This document shows positions 1 to 8,951 of a stretch of 21,397 bases of DNA, in pieces. The position numbers and the translations under genes were made by a program. The notes below the pieces were generated by a model. The model had not been told where the DNA came from and ran no database searches. It saw only the letters and a program-made list of their open reading frames with translations. Position 1 is the stretch's first letter. Each line of letters begins with the position of its first letter. The stretch comes from Betaproteobacteria bacterium (GTDB lineage Bacteria > Pseudomonadota > Gammaproteobacteria > Burkholderiales > SG8-39): positions 1-21,397 of the forward strand of contig JAABRB010000016.1 in the NCBI GenBank assembly GCA_011391185.1, in the 5' to 3' direction.

Positions 1-1921
<1,921 letters not shown>

Positions 1922-1938
1922 GGTGTTCTCCCGGCCGT

Positions 1939-2418
<480 letters not shown>

Positions 2419-2581
2419 GACTCCTCCTTCGCTGATGCTCGTGTTTGATGTGCTTGGCGGCTGACGCCCCGGGGCGCCGGAAAATCGACGAACTCGAAGA
2501 ATTGCGGCGCGAAACTCTCCTCAGGTCGCGTAGCTCGGGAAATGGGCGGACCACCGAACGGGCCCGCCAAAAAGTGCACAA

Positions 2582-2610
2582 ATCCTAGCCCATGCGATAG
2601 CCCGAAGCAA
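2582..2610 (-). promoter_or_regulatory. Possible sigma70-type promoter for coxS-coxL
   Basis: On the minus strand TTGCTT (2605-2610) is followed by exactly 17 bp and then TAGGAT (2582-2587). The match is 3 of 6 at -35 and 4 of 6 at -10 with ideal spacing. It would give a leader of about 155 nt before coxS. Such matches arise by chance, so this is tentative. Confidence 0.3.
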
Positions 2611-2654
2611 CCGGCTCCGCAATCTGCTGCCTCCGAGCGGGAAGGAGGGTAACG

Positions 2655-2678
2655 GGAGGAAACCGGCCGGTTTCCTCC
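2655..2678. promoter_or_regulatory. Perfect 24-bp palindrome, candidate operator
   Basis: The left half GGAGGAAACCGG is followed immediately by its exact reverse complement, with no loop. It lies between the divergent cox and xdhC transcription units, about 45 bp upstream of the candidate cox -35. A shorter imperfect dyad (GGAAGG...TTAC-like) flanks it outside. Symmetry without a loop and without a following T-run fits a dimeric regulator site better than a terminator. The regulator is unknown. Confidence 0.5.
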
Positions 2679-2761
2679 TGTTCGTAACCTTCCGGTCCAT
2701 CCCCAGGCTTCGTCGCGGCACCGGCAAGGGAGTAGAATCTTCTTATGGCACTACGTATTGC

Positions 2762-2766
2762 GGAGG
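2762..2766 (+). promoter_or_regulatory. Ribosome binding site that fixes the xdhC start
   Basis: GGAGG lies 6 nt before the ATG at 2773. A TTG at 2758 opens the same frame earlier, but the GGAGG lies inside that extension, so the ATG is the supported start. Confidence 0.7.
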
Positions 2767-2772
2767 TACCGG

Positions 2773-3780
2773 ATGGACAGCGTTGATCTGGAAGTCATCA
2801 GGAGCGCGGCGAGCTGGGTCAAGGCCGGTCGCGGTGCCACGCTCGCGACGGTGGTCAGGACCTGGGGCTCGGCGCCCCGGCCGGTCGGCGCCATGCTGGT
2901 GATCCGCGACGACGGACACGTGATCGGCTCGGTGTCCGGCGGCTGTGTCGAGGACGACATGATCGACAAGGTCCACGCCGGCGAACTGGCGAGCGGCAAG
3001 CCGGGAATGATCAGCTACGGCATCACGAAGGAGCAGGCGGAGCGCTTCAAGCTTCCCTGCGGCGGCACGCTCGAGATCGCCCTCGAGCCGCTGTCAAAGG
3101 AATCGAAGCTCGACGAGCTGCTTGCGATCGTCGAGCGCCACGAGCTGGTTGCCCGGGTCCTGGACATGGAGACCGGCGCGGCGCGGCTCGAGCCCGGAAA
3201 ATGGGCCGACGCGCTCCACTTCGACGGCAAGACGTTGCGGACGGTGCACGGCCCGCGCTGGCGCATCCTGATCATCGGCGCGGGGCAGCTGTCCCGCTAT
3301 ATTGCGCAGATGGCGCAGGCGCTCGATTATCACGTGACGATCTGCGATCCGCGCGAGGAATTCGCCGATGAATGGGATCTGCCGGGCACCATGGTCAACC
3401 GCGGTTATCCGGACGACGTCGTCCTGCAGATGAACCTCGACGGTCACTGCGCGGTGGTCGCGGTCACCCACGACCCGAAGCTCGATGACGTCGCGCTGCT
3501 CGAGGCGCTCAAATCGCCGGCATTCTACGTCGGCGCGCTCGGCTCGAGGAAGAACAACGATGCCCGCCGCAAGCGTCTCGCGGGGTTCGATCTGTCGGCC
3601 GCGGAGGTCGCCCGGCTGCACGGTCCGGTCGGTCTCAACCTTGGATGCAAGACACCCCCGGAGATTGCAGTGGCGATTCTCGCGGAGATGACCGCGGTGC
3701 GCCACGGCGTGCGTGTTCCCGAACTGGTCGCGCCCGAGAAAGCCGGGAGCTCCGCGGGATGTGTCGTTCCGGGCGGCTGA
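2773..3780 (+). CDS. xdhC: XdhC/CoxI-family molybdenum cofactor insertion and maturation protein
   Basis: XdhC-family proteins bind the sulphurated molybdenum cofactor and deliver it to xanthine/CO-dehydrogenase-type apoenzymes in the cytoplasm. The product is 335 aa. The N-terminal XdhC/CoxI domain (about residues 20-70) contains GSAPRPVGAMLV and GSVSGGCVED; the C-terminal Rossmann-like domain starts near residue 165 with ILIIGAGQLSRYIAQMA, and a later GALGSRKN motif is also typical. The ATG at 2773 is chosen because GGAGG lies 6 nt upstream. It is divergent from coxS-coxL and overlaps or abuts the mocA-like gene, so enzyme and maturation functions are grouped. It most likely matures the CoxL neighbour. 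Confident at family level. Confidence 0.92.
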   Translation: MDSVDLEVIRSAASWVKAGRGATLATVVRTWGSAPRPVGAMLVIRDDGHVIGSVSGGCVEDDMIDKVHAGELASGKPGMISYGITKEQAERFKLPCGGTLEIALEPLSKESKLDELLAIVERHELVARVLDMETGAARLEPGKWADALHFDGKTLRTVHGPRWRILIIGAGQLSRYIAQMAQALDYHVTICDPREEFADEWDLPGTMVNRGYPDDVVLQMNLDGHCAVVAVTHDPKLDDVALLEALKSPAFYVGALGSRKNNDARRKRLAGFDLSAAEVARLHGPVGLNLGCKTPPEIAVAILAEMTAVRHGVRVPELVAPEKAGSSAGCVVPGG

Positions 3781-4366
3781 GCACTCATTGAACGCGCCGA
3801 TCGTCGGCATCCTGCTCGCGGCCGGTGCATCGACGCGATTCAAGGCGAACAAGCTGCTTCACGCGCTTCCGGACGGAACGCCGATTGCCGTGGCTGCGGC
3901 AATCAATCTGCGCGGCGCGCTCGACCGGGTCGTGGCGGTCGTTCGCCCGGGAGCGCCCGAGCTGGCGCGGGCGTTGACCGGTGCCGGAGTCGAAGTCACT
4001 GTCTGCCCCGATGCGGCGGACGGAATGGGGCACTCGCTCGCGCATGCGATTGCGGCCACGTCGGACGCAGGGGGCTGGATCGTCGCGCTGGCGGATATGC
4101 CGTTCGTCGCGCCCGAATCCATCCGGCGGGTCGCCGCGGCGCTGTACCAGGGCGCCGACCTGGCGGCACCGGAATACCGCGGCGCGCGCGGTCATCCTGT
4201 CGGTTTCGCGGCCGGTTACCGGGAGGACCTCTCCGCCTTGACGGGTGACGCGGGCGCCCGTGCAGTGCTGAAACGCGATCACGCACGCATCCGCGTCGTG
4301 GAGGTTGACGATCCCGGCGTGCTGCGCGACATCGACACCCAGGCGGATCTCGGCGCCGGAGCCTAG
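3761..4366 (+). CDS. mocA: MocA-like molybdenum cofactor cytidylyltransferase (MobA-like NTP transferase)
   Basis: Probably transfers CMP to molybdopterin to make the Mo-cytosine-dinucleotide form required by CoxL-type enzymes. The nucleotide-binding loop reads ILLAAGASTRFKANKLL; the usual glycine after R-[FM] is a lysine here. The metal/nucleotide aspartate lies in ALADMPF and a substrate-loop-like RGARGHPVGF follows. The start is uncertain: a GTG at 3761 gives 201 aa and overlaps xdhC by 20 nt, which suggests coupling; a TTG at 3788, just after the xdhC stop, gives about 192 aa and begins closer to the conserved core; neither has a strong ribosome binding site. Its TAG stop is the first part of a CTAG that borders a miniature inverted-repeat element. 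It could act with GTP or another NTP, but the xdhC/cox context favours CTP. Confidence 0.85.
   Translation: MSFRAAEHSLNAPIVGILLAAGASTRFKANKLLHALPDGTPIAVAAAINLRGALDRVVAVVRPGAPELARALTGAGVEVTVCPDAADGMGHSLAHAIAATSDAGGWIVALADMPFVAPESIRRVAAALYQGADLAAPEYRGARGHPVGFAAGYREDLSALTGDAGARAVLKRDHARIRVVEVDDPGVLRDIDTQADLGAGA
4363..4366. repeat. Left copy of the presumed CTAG target-site duplication
   Basis: CTAG immediately outside the left inverted repeat; its last three bases are the mocA stop codon. Confidence 0.6.
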
Positions 4367-4526
4367 GAGCCTGTCGGACTTAGGATGATTCGGCTGCAAC
4401 GACGGGAGAGCGGTCCATATTTCGCCGCTTTCTCCTTACATATTCCCGATATGCGCGTCGAAATCGTCAAAATCTGTCCTCGCTCTCCCACCGTTTCGCT
4501 TTCGAACACCCAAGTCCGACAGGCTC
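4367..4526. mobile_element. 160-bp MITE-like element with 15-bp terminal inverted repeats and CTAG flanks
   Basis: The ends are exact inverted repeats: GAGCCTGTCGGACTT at 4367-4381 and its reverse complement at 4512-4526. Both sides are bordered by CTAG (4363-4366 and 4527-4530), as expected of a 4-bp target duplication; including it and 3 chance matches, the inverted repeat spans 22 bp. A nested inverted repeat (4404-4412 with 4481-4489, GGGAGAGCG) adds secondary structure. There is no transposase ORF and the inside is visibly more AT-rich than the neighbours. CTAG/CTAR targets are known for IS5-type elements, so a non-autonomous derivative of such an IS is likely, but I cannot name the parent. 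Confidence 0.75.
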
Positions 4527-4530
4527 CTAG
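4527..4530. repeat. Right copy of the presumed CTAG target-site duplication
   Basis: CTAG immediately outside the right inverted repeat; read on the minus strand, it supplies the phoB TAG stop codon (4527-4529). Confidence 0.6.
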
Positions 4531-5228
4531 GCTTGCGGGGTCGGCACGGCGGCAAGCCGGTAGCCGCTGCCACGCACGGTCTCGATCAGGCCGTCATGCC
4601 CGGTCGGCTCGAGCGCCTTGCGCAATCGCCGGATATGTACGTCCACGGTGCGTTCCTCGAGGAAGACGTGATCGCCCCATACGTGGTCGAGCAGCTGGGC
4701 GCGGGTGTACACCCGCTCGGGATGGGTCATCAGGAAATGGAGCAGCCGGAACTCGGTCGGGCCGAGCTCGAGATTTCGACCCGCGGCGCTGACCCGGTGG
4801 GTCGCGGGGTCGAGCCGCAGCCCGCCGATCTCCGCGGGTTCCCCGGTATGCTGGGGAGCACGCCGCCGCAGCACGGCATTGATCCGCGCCAGGAGTTCGC
4901 GCGGGGAGAAAGGCTTGGTCACATAATCGTCCGCGCCGGCGTCCAGCCCCGTGACCTTGTCCTGCTCCTGACCGCGGGCGGTGAGCATGATGATGGGCAC
5001 CTGCCGCGTGCGCTCGTCCCGCCGCAGCGCGCGCGCGAACGCCGCACCCGACTGCCCCGGCAGCATCCAGTCGAGCAGGATCAGATCGGGCAGCACGTCC
5101 CGGACGAGTTTCGTGGCCTGTTCCGCGTCACGCGCACGCAGCACGCTGTGGCCGGCGTGCTCGAGATTGACCGCCAGAAGCTCCTGGATCGCGGGTTCGT
5201 CTTCGACGACGAGTATTGCAGCAGGCAC
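4527..5228 (-). CDS. phoB: PhoB-type phosphate regulon response regulator
   Basis: OmpR/PhoB-family response regulator, 233 aa, expected to activate phosphate-starvation genes when phosphorylated by PhoR. The receiver domain (about 1-120) has the acidic pair E9/D10, phospho-acceptor D53 (LLDWMLPG), T83 and K105 (TKPF). The C-terminal winged helix (about 130-230) contains GPTEFRLLHFLM and RTVDVHIRRLRKAL, typical of PhoB. The start is GTG at 5228 with GAGGGA 5 nt upstream. A Pho box and -10 lie just ahead, supporting the PhoB assignment and self-regulation. phoR, phoU and pst genes are not next to it: downstream is the inverted-repeat element and convergent mocA, upstream is divergent ubiE. Confidence 0.93.
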   Translation of the reverse strand: MPAAILVVEDEPAIQELLAVNLEHAGHSVLRARDAEQATKLVRDVLPDLILLDWMLPGQSGAAFARALRRDERTRQVPIIMLTARGQEQDKVTGLDAGADDYVTKPFSPRELLARINAVLRRRAPQHTGEPAEIGGLRLDPATHRVSAAGRNLELGPTEFRLLHFLMTHPERVYTRAQLLDHVWGDHVFLEERTVDVHIRRLRKALEPTGHDGLIETVRGSGYRLAAVPTPQA

Positions 5229-5260
5229 GGAAATCCCTCGGGAAGCAGACGTCGCGGGCC

Positions 5261-5294
5261 ATTGTAGGGCGTTCCGGTGACAGTCTGGTTACAG
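5261..5294 (-). promoter_or_regulatory. Pho box and -10 element of the phoB promoter
   Basis: On the minus strand two 7-bp half-sites, CTGTAAC and CTGTCAC, are spaced 11 bp apart (5277-5294), matching the PhoB consensus of paired CTGTCAT-like repeats. Ten bp downstream is TACAAT (5261-5266), a 5 of 6 match to the -10 consensus. In Pho promoters the Pho box replaces the -35 at this distance. Transcription would start about 25 nt before the phoB GTG. Confidence 0.75.
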
Positions 5295-5441
5295 GCCGGC
5301 GGCCGGCGCGCGGCGCACTCGGGCAGGTCGGTTATCATTGTCGTTCCCCGAAGCCGTGCGCGCGAGCCGGCGAGCACGACGAATTTCGTGTCTGTGAAAC
5401 CGTCGGGCGGCGGGAAGCACTGACGCGCCGAGGTATCGTTC

Positions 5442-6173
5442 ATGCCAGAGACCCATTTCGGCTACCAGCAGGTCCACGAAGACGAGAAGGCGAATCGCGT
5501 CGCCGGCGTCTTCGACTCCGTCGCGAAGCGCTACGACCTGATGAACGATCTCATGTCGGGCGGGCTGCACCGGCTGTGGAAAGCATTCGCGGTGGCGAAA
5601 AGCGGCGTGCATACCGGGAGCCGGGTGCTGGACGTGGCAGGCGGCAGCGGCGACCTCGCGCGCGCGTTCGCGAAGCGCGCCGGGCCAAGTGGCGAAGTCT
5701 GGCTGACCGACATCAATCGCGCGATGCTCGCCGTCGGACGCGATCGGCTGCTCGATGCCGGAACGGTCGCTCCCACTGCGCAGTGCGATGCCGAGGCGCT
5801 GCCATTTCCGGCGGACTGTTTCGACTGCGTGAGTGTCGCCTTCGGGTTGCGCAACATGACCCACAAGGATCGCGCGCTGGCGGAGATGTGCCGCGTGCTG
5901 CGGCCAGGCGGCCGGCTGCTCGTGCTGGAGTTCTCGAAAGTGGCCAAGCCACTCGCGCCTGCGTACGACTGGTACTCGTTCAAGGTCCTGCCCTGGATCG
6001 GCCGCCGGGTGGCCCGGGACGAGGCGGCCTACCGCTACCTCGCCGAATCGATCCGGATGCACCCGGACCAGGCCGAACTCAAGGAATTGATGGAACAAGC
6101 CGGCCTGGAAAGCGTCGAATACTGGAATCTCGCCGCCGGTGTCGTGGCGCTGCACCGCGGCTTCAAATACTAG
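5442..6173 (+). CDS. ubiE: UbiE C-methyltransferase of ubiquinone biosynthesis
   Basis: SAM-dependent methyltransferase that C-methylates 2-methoxy-6-polyprenyl-1,4-benzoquinol in ubiquinone synthesis (and demethylmenaquinone where present). The 243 aa match the family length. Characteristic features are [17 protein letters not shown] near the N-terminus, the SAM-binding motif [12 protein letters not shown] (about 62-73), DAEALPFP, and the family-typical [13 protein letters not shown] and [13 protein letters not shown]. The ATG at 5442 has a GAGG upstream. It is divergent from phoB and followed by the Tim44-like gene, the usual betaproteobacterial order. The other partners, ubiJ and ubiB, lie 12-15 kb away in this window. 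Confidence 0.96.
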   Translation: MPETHFGYQQVHEDEKANRVAGVFDSVAKRYDLMNDLMSGGLHRLWKAFAVAKSGVHTGSRVLDVAGGSGDLARAFAKRAGPSGEVWLTDINRAMLAVGRDRLLDAGTVAPTAQCDAEALPFPADCFDCVSVAFGLRNMTHKDRALAEMCRVLRPGGRLLVLEFSKVAKPLAPAYDWYSFKVLPWIGRRVARDEAAYRYLAESIRMHPDQAELKELMEQAGLESVEYWNLAAGVVALHRGFKY

Positions 6174-6252
6174 GAATCGCGTGCGAACGGGGTTGTTGCC
6201 CCTTTTTCGCCGGGTTTCGCTAAGATGCGTCGTCGTTGACTGGAGGAAGACC

Positions 6253-7092
6253 ATGAAAACGTTCTGGGTGGCGGTGTTCGCCGCCGTGATGGTTGCGGGA
6301 TTGTTCCCGACCGACGCCGAGGCCCGGCGCTTCGGCGGGGCGCGCAGTCTTGGGACACAGCGCCAGGCCGTGACCCCGCAAAAGCCCGCCCAGCCGGCGG
6401 CGTCCCAGCAGTCGCCGCAGGGCGCGCCCAAAGCCGGGGCCGGACGTTGGCTCGCGCCGCTGGCCGGCCTCGCCGCCGGACTGGGGCTCGCTTACCTTTT
6501 CGGCGACCAACTCGGCTCGATTTTGACGGCGCTGCTGATCGGGGTCGCGATCGTGGTCCTGATTGGATTCGTGATGCGAGCCATGCGTCCGCGCATTGAG
6601 CCGCAGTCGCCGGGCATGCAGTACGCCGGATTGGGTCGCGAGACCGTGGCCGCGCCGCCGCCATCGCAAATGCCCAACCTGGCGGCAGTCCCGGGAGTCG
6701 GTCAGTCAGCGGCGCGGATTCCGGCCGGCTTCGACACCGACGGGTTCCTACGCCAGGCGCGCAAGAGCTTCGTCGCGATGCAGACCGCGAACGACCGCGG
6801 CGACCTGGAATCGATTCGCGACCTCGTTACCGAGGAGATGTTCGAGGCGCTCGAGCGCGACGTCACGGCTCACAGTGCCGCGGGCGGCCAGACGGACGTC
6901 GTGACGTTGAACGCCGACCTGCTCGAGGTGGTGACCGAGGGCGGGAAGCACTGGGCGAGCATCCGTTTCTCCGGGATGCTGCGCGAGGAGCGCGACGGCG
7001 CACCGACGCCGTTCGAGGAAGTCTGGAACCTGCAGAAACCTGAAAAGGGTCAATCCGGCTGGCTGCTCGCGGGAATTCAGCAAGTCTCGTGA
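6253..7092 (+). CDS. Tim44-like domain membrane protein
   Basis: Unassigned function; this family commonly sits beside ubiE in betaproteobacteria. The 279-aa product starts at ATG 6253, preceded by GGAGGA; an earlier in-frame start at 6139 lies inside ubiE and lacks such a site. It has a signal peptide (1-24, ending DAEA), a Pro/Gln/Ala-rich linker, two hydrophobic segments at about 67-84 and 88-106 (LTALLIGVAIVVLIGFVM), another Pro-rich linker, and a C-terminal Tim44-like domain (about 155-279) with FLRQARKSFVAMQTAND and EVWNLQKPEKGQSGWLLAGIQQ. The C-terminal domain resembles the membrane-associated domain of mitochondrial Tim44, but a protein-import role in bacteria is not established. A strong terminator follows 18 bp after the stop. 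Confidence 0.88.
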   Translation: MKTFWVAVFAAVMVAGLFPTDAEARRFGGARSLGTQRQAVTPQKPAQPAASQQSPQGAPKAGAGRWLAPLAGLAAGLGLAYLFGDQLGSILTALLIGVAIVVLIGFVMRAMRPRIEPQSPGMQYAGLGRETVAAPPPSQMPNLAAVPGVGQSAARIPAGFDTDGFLRQARKSFVAMQTANDRGDLESIRDLVTEEMFEALERDVTAHSAAGGQTDVVTLNADLLEVVTEGGKHWASIRFSGMLREERDGAPTPFEEVWNLQKPEKGQSGWLLAGIQQVS

Positions 7093-7109
7093 GCGTTCCC
7101 GGTGCACGG

Positions 7110-7136
7110 AAAAAGCCGCCCGAGGGCGGCTTTTTT
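7110..7136. terminator. Rho-independent terminator after the Tim44-like gene
   Basis: GCCGCC (7115-7120), a CGAG loop and GGCGGC (7125-7130) form a 6-bp GC stem, preceded by five A and followed by six T, so it can work in both directions and the stem can extend by A-T pairs. It is the clearest intrinsic terminator in the window. Confidence 0.88.
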
Positions 7137-7157
7137 CTTGGAGGCGTAGTATTTTTT

Positions 7158-7618
7158 CCCCTCCTTTTCAAGGAGGGGTGGCGCGAAGCGCCGGGGTGGT
7201 TGCGGTTTCGATCAGCTCACTACACCACCCCGGCCGCTACGCGTCCACCCCTCCTCGGAGAGGAGGGGAAAAAGCCTTGAACCCACCCCTCCTTTTCAAG
7301 GAGGGGTGGCGCGAAGCGCCGGGGTGGTTGCGGTTTCGATCAGCTCACTACACCACCCCGGCCGCTACGCGTCCACCCCTCCTCGGAGAGGAGGGGAAAA
7401 AGCCTTGAACCCTCCCCTCCTTTTCAAGGAGGGGTGGCGCGAAGCGCCGGGGTGGTTGCGGTTTCGATCAGCTCACTACACCACCCCGGCCGCTACGCGT
7501 CCACCCCTCCTCGGAGAGGAGGGGAAAAAGCCTTGAACCCACCCCTCCTTTTCAAGGAGGGGTGGCGCGAAGCGCCGGGGTGGTTGCGGCTTCGATCAGT
7601 TCACAACACCACCCCACC
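7158..7618. repeat. Tandem array of 128-bp units built from paired REP-like hairpin elements
   Basis: Units start at 7158, 7286, 7414 and 7542, exactly 128 bp apart. The first three are essentially identical (one difference seen, in the last base before the next unit); the fourth follows the consensus through its first half, then diverges near 7590-7618. Each unit is two inverted copies of a roughly 44-bp element. The forward copy is hairpin A (CCCCTCCTT, 3-nt loop, AAGGAGGGG), hairpin B (GGCGC-GAA-GCGCC) and a GGGGTGGTT tail. The reverse copy ends in hairpin D (7248-7268 in unit 1). The tail CCGGGGTGGT (7191-7200) pairs with ACCACCCCGG (7224-7233). This looks like a BIME-type arrangement. 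Confidence 0.9.
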
Positions 7619-7646
7619 CGGCGGCCTGCGAGCATCCGCCGCTCGC

Positions 7647-7655
7647 TGTCATAAT
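7647..7655 (+). promoter_or_regulatory. Possible extended -10 promoter of the Rho_N-like gene
   Basis: TGTCATAAT fits the extended -10 form (TG, one base, then a 5 of 6 match to TATAAT) and lies just after the repeat array. A start near 7662 would leave a leader of about 26 nt. No good -35 is seen, which extended -10 promoters can lack. Confidence 0.45.
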
Positions 7656-7687
7656 CACGTAAATCTGGCCGAAACAGGAGACGACGC

Positions 7688-8011
7688 ATGGCGCACACGT
7701 ACGAGGAACTCAAGCACAAGAAGGTCACTGAGCTCCGCGAGATCGCGAAGGGTCTCGAACACGAGGCGGTGAAGGGCTACACCCAGCTCAACAAGGATCA
7801 TCTGCTCAAAGCGCTGTGCACGGCGCTCGGCATGGACATGCACGCGCACCATCACGCCGAGGGCATCGACAAGGCAAAGGTCAAGACGCGCATCAACGAG
7901 TTGCAGAAAAAGCGCGACGCGATCCTCGCATCAAAGGAGCGCGGCGGCCTGCGGCCGTTGCTGCGCGAGATCCACGGCCTGAAGCACGCGCTGCGCCGCG
8001 CGACCGTCTGA
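7688..8011 (+). CDS. Small protein with a Rho_N/SAP-like N-terminal domain
   Basis: Function unknown. The 107-aa product starts at ATG 7688 with AGGAG about 8 nt upstream. Residues 4-45 (TYEELKHKKVTELREIAKGL, then LNKDHLLKALC) have the helix-turn-helix-like spacing of the Rho-termination-factor N-terminal/SAP-like fold, which in other proteins contacts nucleic acid. A histidine cluster follows (H52, H54, H55, H56 in MDMHAHHHAEG). The C-terminal half (60-105) is strongly basic and helical (KTRINELQKKRDAIL, then LREIHGLKHALRRATV). There is no Rho ATPase domain, so it is not a truncated rho. It stands alone between the repeat array and a convergent AraC gene. Codon pattern and ribosome site support a real gene; nucleic-acid binding is inferred. 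Confidence 0.8.
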   Translation: MAHTYEELKHKKVTELREIAKGLEHEAVKGYTQLNKDHLLKALCTALGMDMHAHHHAEGIDKAKVKTRINELQKKRDAILASKERGGLRPLLREIHGLKHALRRATV

Positions 8012-8088
8012 GCAACTTTCCGCTGTCACCGGTTCGGCGCCGTGCAGCGGCGCGCCCGGCCTGAGCCACCTGAACGTGCCGGTGCCTT

Positions 8089-8940
8089 CTACGAGACCAC
8101 CGTCCCCGCAGGGCGTGTCGTGCCGAGCGCCGCGGCACGGTAGTCGCTCGGCGCCACGCCCTGGATGGCGTGAAAAAAGCGGGTGAAGTTGCTCTGCTCG
8201 GAGAATCCCAGATCCTGCGCGAGGCGGCCGACCGATGCATCGCTGCGGGCAAGCCGGGTGACGGCCAATTCCATGCGCAGGGTATTCCAGTACATCCCCG
8301 GCGTAACCTGCGTGGATTGCCGGAAAAGATGAAAGAGATGCGGGCGCGACAGCCCAAACCGGGCGCCCAGCTCGCGCAGGTCTTCCCGCGCGTCCAGGTG
8401 CTCGCGCATGTACTCCATGCAACGGGCGACGCGCCGATCGAGACGCGATCGGCCTCGCGCGAGGCAGGGCCGGCCGCACTCGGCCGGCGCATTGCTCCAC
8501 TCGGTGGGGGCCGCGTCGAGCAGCGCGCGCAGCGCCGATTCCACGGTACGCGCATCGCAACGGGAGAACCGATCGAGCTCGCGCACGATCGCTTCGGCCG
8601 GGGACCGCACCGCGCGCGTAATGGGCATGCTGCTCGCCGCGAAACGCAACGTCGCGCTCGACGCGGGTTCGGCGCGCGGATCGAGGTAGACCGCAAGGAC
8701 GAAGGTCGGCCGGGTACCCTCGGCATGGCGGTACGCGTGTGGCTCCCAGCTATTGACGAGTACCGCCTGAGTGTCGGTGAGGGCGTAGGGACTGCCGCCG
8801 ACCTCGAAGCAACCGTCGGCCCCGGAAAGCTTCAGCAGCAGATGCGGATGCGAGTGGGCGTGCGCCGCCCCCGAGCGCGTCAACTCGAGCACGGTCACGC
8901 GTCCGAGCAGGGAATGGTGCACCCGACACGATTTCGCCAC
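8089..8940 (-). CDS. AraC-family transcriptional regulator
   Basis: A 283-aa regulator. The N-terminal cupin-like sensor domain has a histidine-rich strand (AHAHSHPHLLLKLSG, about 26-40) followed by a typical VLVNSWEPHAY. The C-terminal double helix-turn-helix domain covers about 170-270, with LRELGARFGLSRPHLFHLFR (first HTH) and VGRLAQDLGFSEQSNFTRFF (second HTH), then the family-typical GVAPSDYR. The reading frame is open to 9147, but the extra N-terminus is arginine-rich with no family match. GTG at 8940 is chosen because GGGGAG lies 5 nt upstream. It is divergent from the tautomerase-led operon, which it probably controls in response to a small ligand (inference). Confidence 0.9.
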   Translation of the reverse strand: MAKSCRVHHSLLGRVTVLELTRSGAAHAHSHPHLLLKLSGADGCFEVGGSPYALTDTQAVLVNSWEPHAYRHAEGTRPTFVLAVYLDPRAEPASSATLRFAASSMPITRAVRSPAEAIVRELDRFSRCDARTVESALRALLDAAPTEWSNAPAECGRPCLARGRSRLDRRVARCMEYMREHLDAREDLRELGARFGLSRPHLFHLFRQSTQVTPGMYWNTLRMELAVTRLARSDASVGRLAQDLGFSEQSNFTRFFHAIQGVAPSDYRAAALGTTRPAGTVVS

Positions 8941-8945
8941 GCCTG

Positions 8946-8951
8946 CTCCCC
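8946..8951 (-). promoter_or_regulatory. Ribosome binding site that fixes the AraC-family start
   Basis: GGGGAG on the minus strand, 5 nt before the GTG at 8940. It would lie inside the coding region if the longer frame to 9147 were used. Confidence 0.6.

Larger units (their letters stand above)
2419..2772. other. Divergent intergenic region between coxS and xdhC
   Basis: These 354 bases hold no convincing gene; a 68-codon minus-strand ORF here lacks family features. The region should carry the promoters for both the minus-strand cox genes and the plus-strand xdhC-mocA pair. I see a 24-bp perfect palindrome (2655-2678), a possible minus-strand sigma70-type promoter (2582-2610) and, for xdhC, a TAGAAT -10-like hexamer at 2733-2738 without a good -35. 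Confidence 0.6.
7137..7687. other. Repeat-filled intergenic region
   Basis: About 550 bases without a real gene between the Tim44-like gene and the Rho_N-like gene. Nearly all of it is the 128-bp tandem repeat array. Small ORFs that read through the repeat (for example frames giving PLLFKEGWREAPGWLRF) are the repeat translated, not genes. The last 70 bases carry a promoter-like sequence for the next gene. Confidence 0.8.

Noticed and set aside
2521..2727. 68-codon minus-strand ORF in the cox-xdhC intergenic region
   Set aside because: It spans the palindrome and candidate promoter, has no family features and no convincing ribosome site.
6189..6207. GGGG-TTGTTG-CCCC followed by five T after ubiE as an intrinsic terminator
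   Set aside because: The stem is only 4 bp and the Tim44-like gene follows closely; it is too weak to call.
7158..7618. CRISPR-like appearance
   Set aside because: Units of 128 bp follow one another with no unique spacers and no cas genes are present.
7089..7772. Overlapping small ORFs of 63-112 codons with repeated protein sequence
   Set aside because: They are the 128-bp repeat read in frame; identical at protein level only because the DNA unit repeats, with no ribosome sites or family match.
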